From the NCBI GenBank assembly GCA_003030745.1, contig PYVG01000013.1, positions 1 to 33,673 on the forward strand: 33,673 nucleotides of DNA, given 5' to 3'. Position 1 is the stretch's first letter, and every line of letters starts with the position of its first letter. Of this stretch, positions 25,357-33,673 are shown one piece after another. The position numbers and the translations under genes were made by a program. The DNA comes from Pseudidiomarina aestuarii (GTDB lineage Bacteria; Pseudomonadota; Gammaproteobacteria; Enterobacterales; Alteromonadaceae). The notes beneath the pieces are model-generated. The model saw only the letters and a list, made by a program, of their open reading frames with translations, did not search any database and was not told the DNA's origin.

Positions 25357-26853
25357 ATGGCAATACGCATGCAGATTGAGCACAGCTATGCAGATACCTT
25401 TGCAGCGAATCTTGATGCTGAGTTGGTTGCACCTAGCCAGCCCGCAAAAGCTCGTGATCCGCAATGGTTAGCGTTTAACGCAGACTTAGCTACACAGCTG
25501 GGAATTCCAGAATCACTGCATGCCACGCAAGCAGGTTTGGAGCTGTACAGCGGAGCGAAATTACCGGACTGGGCTCAGCCCGTGGCTTTAGGCTATGCGG
25601 GACATCAATTTGCAAACTTCGTGCCTCGCCTTGGCGATGGTCGAGCACTTCTACTGGCTGAACTTGTGACTGCTGATCAGCAGCGTTTTGATATGCAACT
25701 CAAGGGGTCAGGTACAACGCCTTTTTCGCGCGGCGGTGATGGTAAAGCACCACTGGGTCCAGTCATGCGTGAGTTCCTCGTTAGCGAGGCTATGCATGCG
25801 CTTGGCGTTCCAACTACTCGTGCTTTAGCTGCGGTCGCAACCGGTGATTGGGTTCAACGCGACGAGGCACAGCCGGGAGCCATCATCACCCGCATTGCAA
25901 AAAGCCATTTGCGTATTGGAACTGCACAATTTGTCGCACAACAAATAGCACAGGGAGCTGATGAGTCCTTACGACAAGCCTTTGCCGACTATGTAATTCA
26001 GCGCCACTACCCGTTATCAAACGACCGCAAACCCCCGTATCGCGCCTTGCTCCGGCAAATTATTGACCAACAAGCGCACACCGTGGCGCATTGGATGAGT
26101 TTGGGTTTTGTGCATGGTGTTATGAATACAGACAATATGACGCTGAGTGGCGAGACTATCGACTACGGTCCCTGTGCGTTTATGGAAAACTACGACCCCA
26201 ATGCGGTCTTCAGCGCAATCGACCGAGCGGGCCGCTATGCATACAAAAATCAACCCGGCATTGCACTATGGAATTTGGCGCGACTCGCTGAAGCATGGCT
26301 ACCTTTACTAGCGAAAACCGGAGAATCTCAGGAACAGCTGATTGAATCAGTTACCGAACTGGTGCATGAATTCCCGATTCGCTATGAAGCCTACTACGAT
26401 CAAAAAATGGCTCTCAAACTTGGGTTGAGAACGCCTTCTAAGGACACTCAAGCCGTAGTCCGCGATTGGCTCGGTATTCTGAATACTAATCAACTAGACT
26501 TCACGCTGTCGTTTCGCCGATTAGCTGACGTCCTTGAAATTCAAGATAGTCGTTTTAATCACCTCAATGAATGGAACGACTGGTATCAAAGCTGGCAACA
26601 GTTGCTCTCTCGGCAACAAGACTCTGCAACCAGTGTTGTAACTCGTATGCGTCAGCATAATCCTGCTGTCATTCCGCGAAATCATTGGGTGGAGGCGTCT
26701 ATTCAAGAAACCCTCCGTAGCGGCGAACTCAAAATCTTTAATGAGCTCGCTCAAGTGTTACGCACGCCTTATGATTTTCCGACTGCACTATCTCGCTACG
26801 CCGAACCCGCGGCGCCTGAACAACGGGTAACCCGAACCTTTTGCGGAACCTAG
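25357..26853 (+). CDS. selO: Protein adenylyltransferase SelO (YdiU family)
   Basis: 498 residues, near the E. coli length of 478. A pseudokinase that transfers AMP to protein hydroxyls, with a role in redox stress in E. coli. Motifs: LPDWAQPVALGYAGHQFANF, the Lys-Gly-Ser-Gly stretch KGSGTTPFSRGGDGKAPLGP with MREFLVSEAM, NTDNMTLSGETIDYGPCAFM (catalytic-loop and metal-site region). The C-terminus ends TFCGT, with Cys third from the end where animal SelO has selenocysteine. The start is uncertain between ATG 25357 and 25369; neither has a strong ribosome binding site. The frame is open further upstream but crosses the promoter. Confidence 0.93.
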   Translation: MAIRMQIEHSYADTFAANLDAELVAPSQPAKARDPQWLAFNADLATQLGIPESLHATQAGLELYSGAKLPDWAQPVALGYAGHQFANFVPRLGDGRALLLAELVTADQQRFDMQLKGSGTTPFSRGGDGKAPLGPVMREFLVSEAMHALGVPTTRALAAVATGDWVQRDEAQPGAIITRIAKSHLRIGTAQFVAQQIAQGADESLRQAFADYVIQRHYPLSNDRKPPYRALLRQIIDQQAHTVAHWMSLGFVHGVMNTDNMTLSGETIDYGPCAFMENYDPNAVFSAIDRAGRYAYKNQPGIALWNLARLAEAWLPLLAKTGESQEQLIESVTELVHEFPIRYEAYYDQKMALKLGLRTPSKDTQAVVRDWLGILNTNQLDFTLSFRRLADVLEIQDSRFNHLNEWNDWYQSWQQLLSRQQDSATSVVTRMRQHNPAVIPRNHWVEASIQETLRSGELKIFNELAQVLRTPYDFPTALSRYAEPAAPEQRVTRTFCGT

Positions 26854-26879
26854 AGAATAAGAGACTTGCTAAATAAAGT

Positions 26880-26907
26880 TTGACTTCACTGTGAATGAGC
26901 GTACAGT
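26880..26907 (+). promoter_or_regulatory. Candidate cold-shock gene promoter and long leader
   Basis: TTGACT (26880-26885), a 16-base spacer, TACAGT (26902-26907). Transcription would start near 26914, leaving a leader of about 155 bases to the ATG at 27071. Long structured leaders are usual for cold-induced csp genes. The string CGTACAG inside the -10 region recalls the E. coli cold box, which would require a start farther upstream; this is unresolved. Confidence 0.45.
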
Positions 26908-27070
26908 GGGCGGCGTTGGTTAAGAAACAGCAAGTTAAATCTCCTCTACGTCGCATTACTAGCAGTAAATCTTCGTCCTGTAGCTTTAAATTTCCATTTT
27001 TTTACCCGCATGATCCCGTTCATGGCATTGGCTATGGCGGAAAATTTTTCAAAGAATACAGGATATTATT

Positions 27071-27280
27071 ATGTCTACTACAGTAACTGGCGTTGTAAAG
27101 TGGTTTAACGAAGCAAAAGGTTTTGGTTTTATCGAGCAACAAGGTGGCGCAGACGTATTTGCTCACTTTAGCGCGATTGCTAGCAGCGGGTTCAAAACCT
27201 TAGCTGAAGGTCAACGCGTATCGTTCTCAATCACTCAAGGTCCTAAAGGCCCACAAGCTGAGAACATCGTCGCTCTGTAA
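27071..27280 (+). CDS. CspA-family cold shock protein
   Basis: 69 residues, one OB-fold cold shock domain. RNP-1 KGFGFIE and RNP-2 VFAHFSAI are present, with the start [16 protein letters not shown]. Binds single-stranded RNA and DNA and acts as an RNA chaperone. AGGA stands about seven bases before the ATG after a long leader. A strong terminator follows 42 bases after the stop, so it is a single-gene unit. Whether it is cold-induced or constitutive (CspC/CspE-like) cannot be told from the protein. Confidence 0.96.
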   Translation: MSTTVTGVVKWFNEAKGFGFIEQQGGADVFAHFSAIASSGFKTLAEGQRVSFSITQGPKGPQAENIVAL

Positions 27281-27322
27281 TTCGCACTCTCTTCGGAGAA
27301 ACCAAACGAATTCAAAACGATG

Positions 27323-27353
27323 AAAAAGGCCGTGCATTGCACGGCCTTTTTTT
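27323..27353 (+). terminator. Rho-independent terminator of the cold shock gene
   Basis: Stem GGCCGTGC / GCACGGCC (27328-27335 and 27339-27346), loop ATT, preceded by five A and followed by seven T. The A/T flanks make it work on either strand. Confidence 0.93.
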
Positions 27354-27418
27354 ATGTTTAAAGCGAGTGATAAAATCGCACAGAATTTAGCGCAGTAACA
27401 TATTCAATCAAGGAACGC

Positions 27419-28420
27419 ATGGCCACTATTTACGAAGTCTCAAAATTAGCAGGTGTATCGCTTGCTACCGTATCCCGAGTCATTAACAGTAATGCTCCGG
27501 TACGTGAGGCTACGCGTAAGAAAGTAGAGGCTGCTATGGCGGAACTCGGTTATCGTCCGAATTCCGTAGCACAGTCGCTCGCATCGTCCCGCTCAAATAG
27601 CATTGGCATTTTAGTGTCCGAGTTGAACGGTCCCTTCTACGGAGTTCTCTTGAGCCGCATTGAGGCCGAGTTTAGAGCTGCTGGCAAGCATGTCATCATC
27701 GCAGCAGGCCACAGTAACGAATCATTGGAACGCGAAAGTATCGAATTCCTGCGCAGCCGCAACTGTGATGCCCTCATTCTGCATGTTGAAGCCGTGTCTG
27801 ATGACTACCTCATTGAATTATCAGGCAAAGGCTGTGCCTTCGTTTTAATTAACCGTTATGTCGAAGATCTAGCAGACCGCTGTATTACGCTGAATAATCA
27901 TTATGGTGGTTACTTGGCTACCCGTCATATGCTTGAGTTAGGTCATCGCGATATTGCCTATGTCTCTGGCCCCATGTGGAAGCATGATGCCCAAGAGCGC
28001 TATAACGGACATCTAGAAGCACTGGCTGAATTTGGCGTAAAGATGAATCCAGCTTTGGTCTATGAAGGTGATTTTCAGGAGACTGGCGGCGAACAAGCGC
28101 TTGCTCACTTTCTGCAGCACAACCTTAAATTTACCGCATTAGTTTGCGCCAACGATGAGATGGCCTCCGGTGCAATCACCTCAGCACACGATTTAAAGAT
28201 AAAGATCCCCGAACAACTGTCAGTCATTGGTTTTGACAATGTTAACTTTGCCCACTATATCTATCCGAAGTTGACGACTATTGATTACCCCATCGGTGAT
28301 ATCGGTCAAATGGCCGCCCGCTGGGTGATTAAAAATGTGTATCAACAACCGAATACAGCAATACAGGAAGTTTTTGAACCGCACGTTGTACAGCGGGATT
28401 CTACTCACGCTTGTGGCTAA
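27419..28420 (+). CDS. LacI-family regulator, GalR/GalS-like
   Basis: 333 residues. N-terminal helix-turn-helix (about 1-25, TIYEVSKLAGVSLATVSRVIN), hinge helix (about 48-58), and a periplasmic-binding-type ligand domain. Blocks such as LERESIEFLRSRNCDALILH, VLINRYVEDLADRCI, YGGYLATRHMLELGHRDIAYVSG and FTALVCANDEMASGAI run along E. coli GalR/GalS more than along LacI or PurR. A sugar ligand is inferred; no sugar transport or galactose genes are in view. AAGGA precedes the ATG. A DUF418 gene follows after 27 bases, the same order as E. coli galS-yeiB. Confidence 0.85.
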   Translation: MATIYEVSKLAGVSLATVSRVINSNAPVREATRKKVEAAMAELGYRPNSVAQSLASSRSNSIGILVSELNGPFYGVLLSRIEAEFRAAGKHVIIAAGHSNESLERESIEFLRSRNCDALILHVEAVSDDYLIELSGKGCAFVLINRYVEDLADRCITLNNHYGGYLATRHMLELGHRDIAYVSGPMWKHDAQERYNGHLEALAEFGVKMNPALVYEGDFQETGGEQALAHFLQHNLKFTALVCANDEMASGAITSAHDLKIKIPEQLSVIGFDNVNFAHYIYPKLTTIDYPIGDIGQMAARWVIKNVYQQPNTAIQEVFEPHVVQRDSTHACG

Positions 28421-28447
28421 CCAAGCCACAGCACACGAGGACAGCTT

Positions 28448-29707
28448 ATGACAACGCTCACCCACCCCGTCCGCGGCAACGAACGGGTACAAACGCTAGA
28501 TATTATCCGCGGCTTTGCTCTTTTCGGTATTCTGATGATGAATATCGAATACTTTCAAAAACCTTTGATGGCCATGATGCTTGGTATTGATACCAGCTTG
28601 AGTGGGCTCGATTTTGGCGTCGCTCTATTCGTCTTTACCTTTATTCAGGGTAAGTTCTATACCATGTTCTCACTGCTGTTTGGCATGGGCTTCGTCATTT
28701 TTCTCGACCGCGCCATGCAAAAAGTCGAACATCCTAAACGACTCTTCTTTAGACGATTATTTGTCCTCAGCTTGTTCGGTGCTGCGCATCTATTCTTTAT
28801 CTGGGGTGGCGACATTCTTCTGAGTTACGCCATTTGTGGCGTATTTCTGTTGTTGTTTGCCAAAACGAAATCCTCAAGACTCTGGAAATGGGGGGTATTC
28901 TTTATTGTCCTACCCATGTTAATGGCATGGTTAGGTGCGTTTGGTATTCAAGCTGCAATGTCTGATCCCGCTCAAGCCGCTGAAATGGCTGCCGAATTCG
29001 AAGCGAATGAAGCATCAATGCGAGCAGATATTGTTAAAGGGGCAGCCATTTACGCAACTGGCACCTATTGGGAAATTGTGCAGTGGCGTGCTCACGAGGC
29101 TAGCTTTATTTACTTAGGTGGCGGTTTAATCTTCTTCCTGCCAACGTTGTTAGGTACCTTTCTGATTGGTGCTTCATTTGCACGAGCCGGTATTTTTGCA
29201 TCGGCTTCTGAGCATTTTAGCGCTTATCGGCGCATGGCTATTTTAGGTCTGGTGATTGGTATTCCAACGGCGGTCTATTTTGGCTTATTCGCACGCAATA
29301 TGAATATGATGATGCCGACCGTCTTTGGCGCACAGATGATGACCATCCAAACCATCGCCAATCTAGCACTGTGTTTAGCTTATATGAGTATCATTGCGCT
29401 GGTGGTGCGCAGAGCAGAAGGTCGTAATCAGAAACATTGGCTACACAACCTCGCTCCTGCTGGGCGCATGGCGTTGACCAACTACCTCACCCACTCGATT
29501 GTCTTTACCACCGTGTTCTACGGCTATGCCTTCGGCATGTATGGGGAGATTGGACGCGCAGCGGCAACTGGCTTCGCGATTCTGCTCTATTTGGCACAAA
29601 TTCCGTTTAGTCGCTGGTGGATTGAACGTTTCCACTTTGGCCCTGCTGAGTGGCTATGGCGCACCCTAACCTATGGTAAACGCCAACCCTTCAAACGCAG
29701 TGCTTAG
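28448..29707 (+). CDS. DUF418 membrane protein, YeiB-like
   Basis: 419 residues with about ten hydrophobic segments. N-terminal block [22 protein letters not shown] is the conserved YeiB/DUF418 start; the C-terminal DUF418 domain holds [13 protein letters not shown] and ends [18 protein letters not shown] soluble, acidic stretch of about 45 residues ([19 protein letters not shown]) separates the halves. Function is unknown in E. coli too; acyltransferase-like roles have been suggested for this membrane fold. It follows the GalS-like regulator on the same strand and converges on rluF with a 4-base overlap. Confidence 0.87.
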   Translation: MTTLTHPVRGNERVQTLDIIRGFALFGILMMNIEYFQKPLMAMMLGIDTSLSGLDFGVALFVFTFIQGKFYTMFSLLFGMGFVIFLDRAMQKVEHPKRLFFRRLFVLSLFGAAHLFFIWGGDILLSYAICGVFLLLFAKTKSSRLWKWGVFFIVLPMLMAWLGAFGIQAAMSDPAQAAEMAAEFEANEASMRADIVKGAAIYATGTYWEIVQWRAHEASFIYLGGGLIFFLPTLLGTFLIGASFARAGIFASASEHFSAYRRMAILGLVIGIPTAVYFGLFARNMNMMMPTVFGAQMMTIQTIANLALCLAYMSIIALVVRRAEGRNQKHWLHNLAPAGRMALTNYLTHSIVFTTVFYGYAFGMYGEIGRAAATGFAILLYLAQIPFSRWWIERFHFGPAEWLWRTLTYGKRQPFKRSA

Positions 29708-30624
29708 GAGCGGCCTTTCTTTGGACGAGAGTTTGGACGAGAGTTTGAATGAGAGTTTGGACGAGAACCAGAACCTTGAGAATTAGCTGGCTTAGCGCCC
29801 TTGTGAGAAAGCTTGGCAGCTGATTTTGGGTTCGATTTTTGTCCTTGCGGTGGCCGTGCTTTATTCGCAGGTTTGCGCCGTTGTTGGCAAGCTGGTGCTT
29901 CCGATGAAGAATGGGCAATGGATTCCATCAGTTCGCTCAGTTCCGCTTCGGTCAAGTCACGCCAATGGCCAACGGGCAAGCCGCTCAAGCGAATATTCAT
30001 AATTCGTACCCGCTCGAGTTTGCGTACATCGTATCCGAAATACTCGCACATCCGTCGGATTTGCCGATTTAACCCCTCAATCAAGGTAATACGGAACACA
30101 TTGTGTTTCACCTGTGAGACTTTACAGCGCTTGGTACGTGTACCTAGTATTGGCACTCCGTTCGCCATCCCGTGCAGGAAATCTTGAGTAATGGGTTTAT
30201 CCACCGTTACCACGTATTCTTTTTCGTGTTGATTCCCTGCTCGCAGAATCTTATTCACTAAGTCGCCATTACTCGTCAGGAAAATAAGACCTTGTGAATC
30301 TTTGTCGAGTCGACCAATTGGGAAAATACGCGTTTTGTGTCCAACAAAATCTTGGATATTGTCGCGTTCCGCTGAATCCGTCGTACTCACAATCCCGACC
30401 GGCTTATTCAACGCAATAAAGACGAACTTCTCTTTGTTCTGAGGCTTGATGAGCCGACCGTTGACTTTCACGGTGTCGCCCGGCCCCACTTTATCCCCCA
30501 CAACGGCCTTGCGACCGTTGAGGGTGACCATACCTTGCTCGATCAGTCGATCGGTTTCACGGCGTGAGCATAATCCACTCTCGCTAATAAACTTATTGAG
30601 ACGAACCGATTCACGTTCTTGCAT
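29704..30624 (-). CDS. rluF: 23S rRNA pseudouridine(2604) synthase
   Basis: 306 residues. N-terminal S4 RNA-binding domain (about 7-65, [22 protein letters not shown]), then the catalytic domain with [14 protein letters not shown] (catalytic Asp in RLD) and [17 protein letters not shown]. The body follows E. coli RluF closely, including [18 protein letters not shown] and [16 protein letters not shown]. The last 65 or so residues are a basic, Ser/Pro/Asn/Lys-rich disordered tail ending in four SRPN-type repeats. The ATG starts one base after the prpF stop with AGGA five bases upstream, so it is probably translated as the tail of the methylcitrate operon. Confidence 0.94.
   Translation of the reverse strand: MQERESVRLNKFISESGLCSRRETDRLIEQGMVTLNGRKAVVGDKVGPGDTVKVNGRLIKPQNKEKFVFIALNKPVGIVSTTDSAERDNIQDFVGHKTRIFPIGRLDKDSQGLIFLTSNGDLVNKILRAGNQHEKEYVVTVDKPITQDFLHGMANGVPILGTRTKRCKVSQVKHNVFRITLIEGLNRQIRRMCEYFGYDVRKLERVRIMNIRLSGLPVGHWRDLTEAELSELMESIAHSSSEAPACQQRRKPANKARPPQGQKSNPKSAAKLSHKGAKPANSQGSGSRPNSHSNSRPNSRPKKGRS
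29720..29767. repeat. Four tandem 12-bp repeats inside the rluF tail
   Basis: Units TTTGGACGAGAG at 29720-29731 and 29732-29743, TTTGAATGAGAG at 29744-29755 and TTTGGACGAGAA at 29756-29767. Read on the minus strand each unit gives a four-residue repeat ([16 protein letters not shown]). Twelve bases keeps the frame, so copy number could vary without harm. Confidence 0.88.
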
Positions 30625-30625
30625 A

Positions 30626-31810
30626 TCAGTCCTGCGGCACTCGCACCCAACCTTCCATTAATACCCGCGCAGAGCGGCTCATAATGGCTTTGGTGACGGT
30701 CCACTGTCCGTTGACTTGTTTAGCTACGGCGCCAACTCGCAAAGTACCCGATGGATGCCCAAACACGACCGCTTCCCGATCATCACCACCTGCAGCGAGG
30801 TTCACGACCGTACCAGGAACCGCAGCGGCGGTGCCTATTGCAACCGCGGCAGTGCCCATCATGGCATGGTGTAACTTACCCATCGACATAGCGCGAACCA
30901 GCACATCAATATCACTCGCTTTCACTGGTTTACCGCTCGACGAGACATAATCGGCTGGCGGCGCTACAAACGCGATTTTGGGCGTATGCTGACGTGAGGC
31001 TGCTTCTTCGATGTCATTAATCAAGCCCATTCTAAGCGCACCATAGGCTCGTAATGCTTCAAACTTCAGTAATGCTTTGGCATCTTCATTGATTGCACCT
31101 TGCAATTCCGTGCCGGTGTAACCAATATCTGCAGCATTCACAAAGATTGTCGGAATGCCGGCGTTAATAAAAGTAGCTTGAATAGTGCCGAAATTGGGTA
31201 CTTCGAAACTGTCGACCACATTCCCGGTTGGGAACATCGCGCCGCCCTCACCATCTTCGTCCGACGCCGGATCCATAAATTCAATTTGTACTTCAGCCGC
31301 CGGAAAGGTTACGCCATCGAGCTCAAAATCACCGGTTTCTTGTACGGCGCCATTGGTGATAGGCACATGCGCAACAATAGTCTTCTGAATATTGGCCTGC
31401 CAAATTCGCACTACCGCAGTACCATTTTCAGGGATGCGCGAAGCATCCACTAAGCCATTGGTAATAGCGAATGAACCTACGGCAGCGGTTAAATTGCCAC
31501 AGTTACCACTCCAATCAATAAAAGGCTTATCAATGGAAACTTGTCCAAATAAGTAGTCGACGTCATGGTTGGCTTTGTCGCTACGCGACAAAATGACCGT
31601 TTTACTCGTGCTCGAAGTCGCGCCGCCCATGCCGTCTGTGTGTTTGGCATAAGGATCTGGACTGCCAATCACTCGCAACAGTAACCGATCACGCTCTACG
31701 CCCGGTTTTTGAGCGAACGCAGGTAAGTCATCAAGCTTGAAAAAAACACCTTTTGAAGTCCCGCCACGCATGTACGTGGCGGGGATCTTTAATTGTGGTG
31801 CAAACGCCAT
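30626..31810 (-). CDS. prpF: 2-methylaconitate cis-trans isomerase PrpF
   Basis: 394 residues, the usual length for PrpF, a protein of diaminopimelate-epimerase fold. It isomerises the trans-2-methylaconitate made by AcnD so that the methylcitrate cycle can continue. Landmarks: [16 protein letters not shown] with the Lys of [19 protein letters not shown], and [14 protein letters not shown] in place of the Cys motifs of true epimerases. The frame opens five codons earlier, but the ATG at 31810 gives [17 protein letters not shown] and lies one base after the acnD stop. rluF follows after one base. Confidence 0.95.
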   Translation of the reverse strand: MAFAPQLKIPATYMRGGTSKGVFFKLDDLPAFAQKPGVERDRLLLRVIGSPDPYAKHTDGMGGATSSTSKTVILSRSDKANHDVDYLFGQVSIDKPFIDWSGNCGNLTAAVGSFAITNGLVDASRIPENGTAVVRIWQANIQKTIVAHVPITNGAVQETGDFELDGVTFPAAEVQIEFMDPASDEDGEGGAMFPTGNVVDSFEVPNFGTIQATFINAGIPTIFVNAADIGYTGTELQGAINEDAKALLKFEALRAYGALRMGLINDIEEAASRQHTPKIAFVAPPADYVSSSGKPVKASDIDVLVRAMSMGKLHHAMMGTAAVAIGTAAAVPGTVVNLAAGGDDREAVVFGHPSGTLRVGAVAKQVNGQWTVTKAIMSRSARVLMEGWVRVPQD

Positions 31811-31811
31811 A

Positions 31812-33673
31812 TTAACGCGCCTCACTTTCTAAAAAGTCTTGAGCGAATCGCTGCAAAATACCACCTGCCGAATAGACCGAAACTTCTTCAGCAGTATCGA
31901 GACGGCATTTCACCGGCACCTGATCAACATCACCATTTTGACGATGAATCACTAAGGTCATGGTTGCACCTGGCTCAATAGTCCCCTCGACATCAAAAGT
32001 CTCGGTCCCATCAATCTGCAAGGTCTTACGCGTTGTACCGGCTTCAAACTCCAGCGGTAACGCTCCCATTCCCAATAAATTGGTGCGGTGGATACGCTCA
32101 AAGCCTTCAGCAACAATACATTCCACGCCAGCTAAGCGAACACCCTTAGCGGCCCAGTCACGAGACGATCCCTGACCATAGTCAGCACCAGCGATGATAA
32201 TCAATGGCTGTTTACGTTCCATGTAGGTTTCAATCGCTTCCCACATGCGCATGACCTTGCCGTCTGGCTCTACTCGTGCGAGCGAACCTTGAATGACTTC
32301 GCCCTGCTCGTTCTTCACCATTTCGTTAAAGACTTTCGGGTTTGCCAAAGTCGCGCGTTGTGCGGTTAGATGATCGCCACGGTGTGTTGCGTAACTATTG
32401 AAGTCTTCTTCAGGTAATCCCATTTTGGCCAAATATTCACCGGCAGCACTATCAGCCAGAATGGCATTCGATGGTGATAAATGGTCCGTAGTGATGTTGT
32501 CACCAAGGACTGCCAGCGGCCGTAAGCCCTTCAATTGATTCGCCGCAACCATATCGCCTTCCCAATAAGGAGGACGACGGATGTAGGTACTCGTTTCGCG
32601 CCACTCGTAGAGTGGGTTGTTCTTTTCGCCATAGTCCACATTTAGAGTGAACATGGGGTCATACACTTCGCGATACTGCTCAGGCTTCACTGCTTGCTTC
32701 ACAATCGCGTCAATTTCTTCGTCACTTGGCCAAATATCTTTCAGCGTGACGGGGTTGCCATCATGGTCATAGCCCAGGATATCTTTCTCAATATCGAACC
32801 GAATGGTGCCCGCAATAGCGTATGCAACCACCAACGGTGGCGACGCTAGAAACGCTTGTTTCGCATACGGATGAATACGGCCATCAAAGTTTCGGTTGCC
32901 AGACAACACAGCGACTGAGAATAAATCGCGTTCGATGATTTCTTCCTGAATTTTTGGATCCAGTGCGCCACTCATACCATTACAGGTAGTACACGCAAAA
33001 CCAACTACACCGAACCCAAGTTCTTCGAGTTCAGGCAATAAGTTAGCGTCTTCCAGATACATTTTAACCGTCTTCGAACCTGGTGCTAGTGACGTTTTCA
33101 CCCACGGTTTACGCGTTAATCCCAACCGATTAGCATTGCGAGCAATCAGGCCCGAAGCAATCATGTTGCGCGGATTACTGGTGTTGGTACAGCTTGTGAT
33201 AGCGGCAATAATCACAGCACCATCAGGCATTTTGCCGTCTTCTGGCTGTTCCCAGGCTGCCGCAATACCGCGTGAGCCTAACTCGGACGTCGGCAACATT
33301 GCATGTGGATTCGACGGACCGGCCATGGTCATGGTCACTTTGGACAAATCGAAGCGCAAAATACGTTCGTATTTCGCTTTCTTCATGCCATCAGCCCACA
33401 ACCCTGTGTGCTTCGCGTAGGTCTCGACCAGCGCCACTTGTTTGTCATCCCGCCCGGTGAGCTTCAGATAATCAATGGTTTGATTATCGATATAGAACAT
33501 CGCGGCGGTTGCACCGTATTCAGGCGTCATATTCGAAATCGTGGCACGGTCACCCACTGACAATGCGTCAGCACCTTCGCCAAAGAATTCCAAGTAAGCG
33601 CCAACCACACGCTCTTTGCGCAAGAAATGAGTAATTGCCAACACTAAGTCAGTACCGGTAATGCCAGGTTGCA
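31812..33673 (-). CDS. acnD: 2-methylisocitrate dehydratase AcnD (Fe/S-dependent), 5' end missing
   Basis: Last 620 or so residues of the aconitase-family enzyme that dehydrates 2-methylcitrate in propionate breakdown. The frame runs to the window edge (first visible residues QPGITGTDLVLAITHF), so the N-terminus lies outside. Iron-sulfur ligand motifs are present: SCTNTSNP and the CTTCNG pair within VVGFACTTCNGMSGALDP, a form typical of AcnD rather than AcnA. The swivel domain (GDNITTDHLSPSN, ADYGQGSSRDWA) is complete. It is followed directly by prpF, the known acnD-prpF pair; prpB and prpC are expected upstream outside the window. Confidence 0.94.
   Translation of the reverse strand, partial: QPGITGTDLVLAITHFLRKERVVGAYLEFFGEGADALSVGDRATISNMTPEYGATAAMFYIDNQTIDYLKLTGRDDKQVALVETYAKHTGLWADGMKKAKYERILRFDLSKVTMTMAGPSNPHAMLPTSELGSRGIAAAWEQPEDGKMPDGAVIIAAITSCTNTSNPRNMIASGLIARNANRLGLTRKPWVKTSLAPGSKTVKMYLEDANLLPELEELGFGVVGFACTTCNGMSGALDPKIQEEIIERDLFSVAVLSGNRNFDGRIHPYAKQAFLASPPLVVAYAIAGTIRFDIEKDILGYDHDGNPVTLKDIWPSDEEIDAIVKQAVKPEQYREVYDPMFTLNVDYGEKNNPLYEWRETSTYIRRPPYWEGDMVAANQLKGLRPLAVLGDNITTDHLSPSNAILADSAAGEYLAKMGLPEEDFNSYATHRGDHLTAQRATLANPKVFNEMVKNEQGEVIQGSLARVEPDGKVMRMWEAIETYMERKQPLIIIAGADYGQGSSRDWAAKGVRLAGVECIVAEGFERIHRTNLLGMGALPLEFEAGTTRKTLQIDGTETFDVEGTIEPGATMTLVIHRQNGDVDQVPVKCRLDTAEEVSVYSAGGILQRFAQDFLESEAR

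Noticed and set aside
26895..27086. A 63-codon open frame in the leader of the cold shock gene
   Set aside because: Composition is not protein-like, it has no ribosome binding site or known motif, and it runs into the csp start in another frame. It is better explained as untranslated leader.

Overview
The window looks like ordinary chromosomal DNA of a marine-type gammaproteobacterium of moderate GC, most likely in or near the Alteromonadales/Idiomarinaceae. That placement is inferred from gene content: an S46 dipeptidyl-peptidase, the E. coli-like order thrS-infC-rpmI-rplT-pheS-pheT-ihfA, an AcnD/PrpF-type methylcitrate pathway, NsrR, DbpA, RluF and DUF3080. No rRNA or species marker is present, so the genus is a guess. 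There is no CRISPR array, insertion sequence or prophage.

Layout. Bases 1-1375 hold the 3' end of an S46 peptidase gene and its terminator. Bases 1400-8318 (minus) are the translation operon, with an AUU start on infC and a terminator or attenuator before pheS. Bases 8405-9367 hold a divergent DMT transporter whose promoter overlaps that of thrS. Bases 9472-11934 carry a CPXCG zinc-ribbon protein, riboflavin synthase, a DUF3080 lipoprotein and a small secreted protein with a Fur-like site upstream. Bases 11947-14016 are a MoxR ATPase/VWA protein pair. Bases 13943-14712 are nsrR and a divergent small membrane protein sharing an NsrR-type palindrome. Then follow an AbgT transporter, tRNA-Val(GAC), a TonB-C-like periplasmic protein, ppiC and dbpA.

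Bases 18912-19353 are a decayed toxin-antitoxin locus: an intact antitoxin whose overlapping ParE-type toxin carries an in-frame stop and has lost its C-terminus. After a DUF2845 gene, bases 19881-24817 carry a kelch lipoprotein and a tightly coupled four-gene operon (flavin monooxygenase, BASS-type transporter, extended SDR, classical SDR). It looks like an uptake-and-oxidation cassette for an unidentified, probably hydrophobic or carboxylated substrate, and is the best candidate here for an undescribed pathway.

Bases 24814-33673 carry a yeast-FCY1-like cytosine deaminase, SelO, a cold-shock protein, a GalR/GalS-like regulator followed by a YeiB-like DUF418 protein (the order of E. coli galS-yeiB), RluF, and the acnD-prpF end of a methylcitrate (propionate) operon. 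rluF starts one base after prpF, so an rRNA-modification gene appears to sit on the tail of a carbon-catabolism operon. All genes are closely packed and no stretch above 300 bases lacks a gene.
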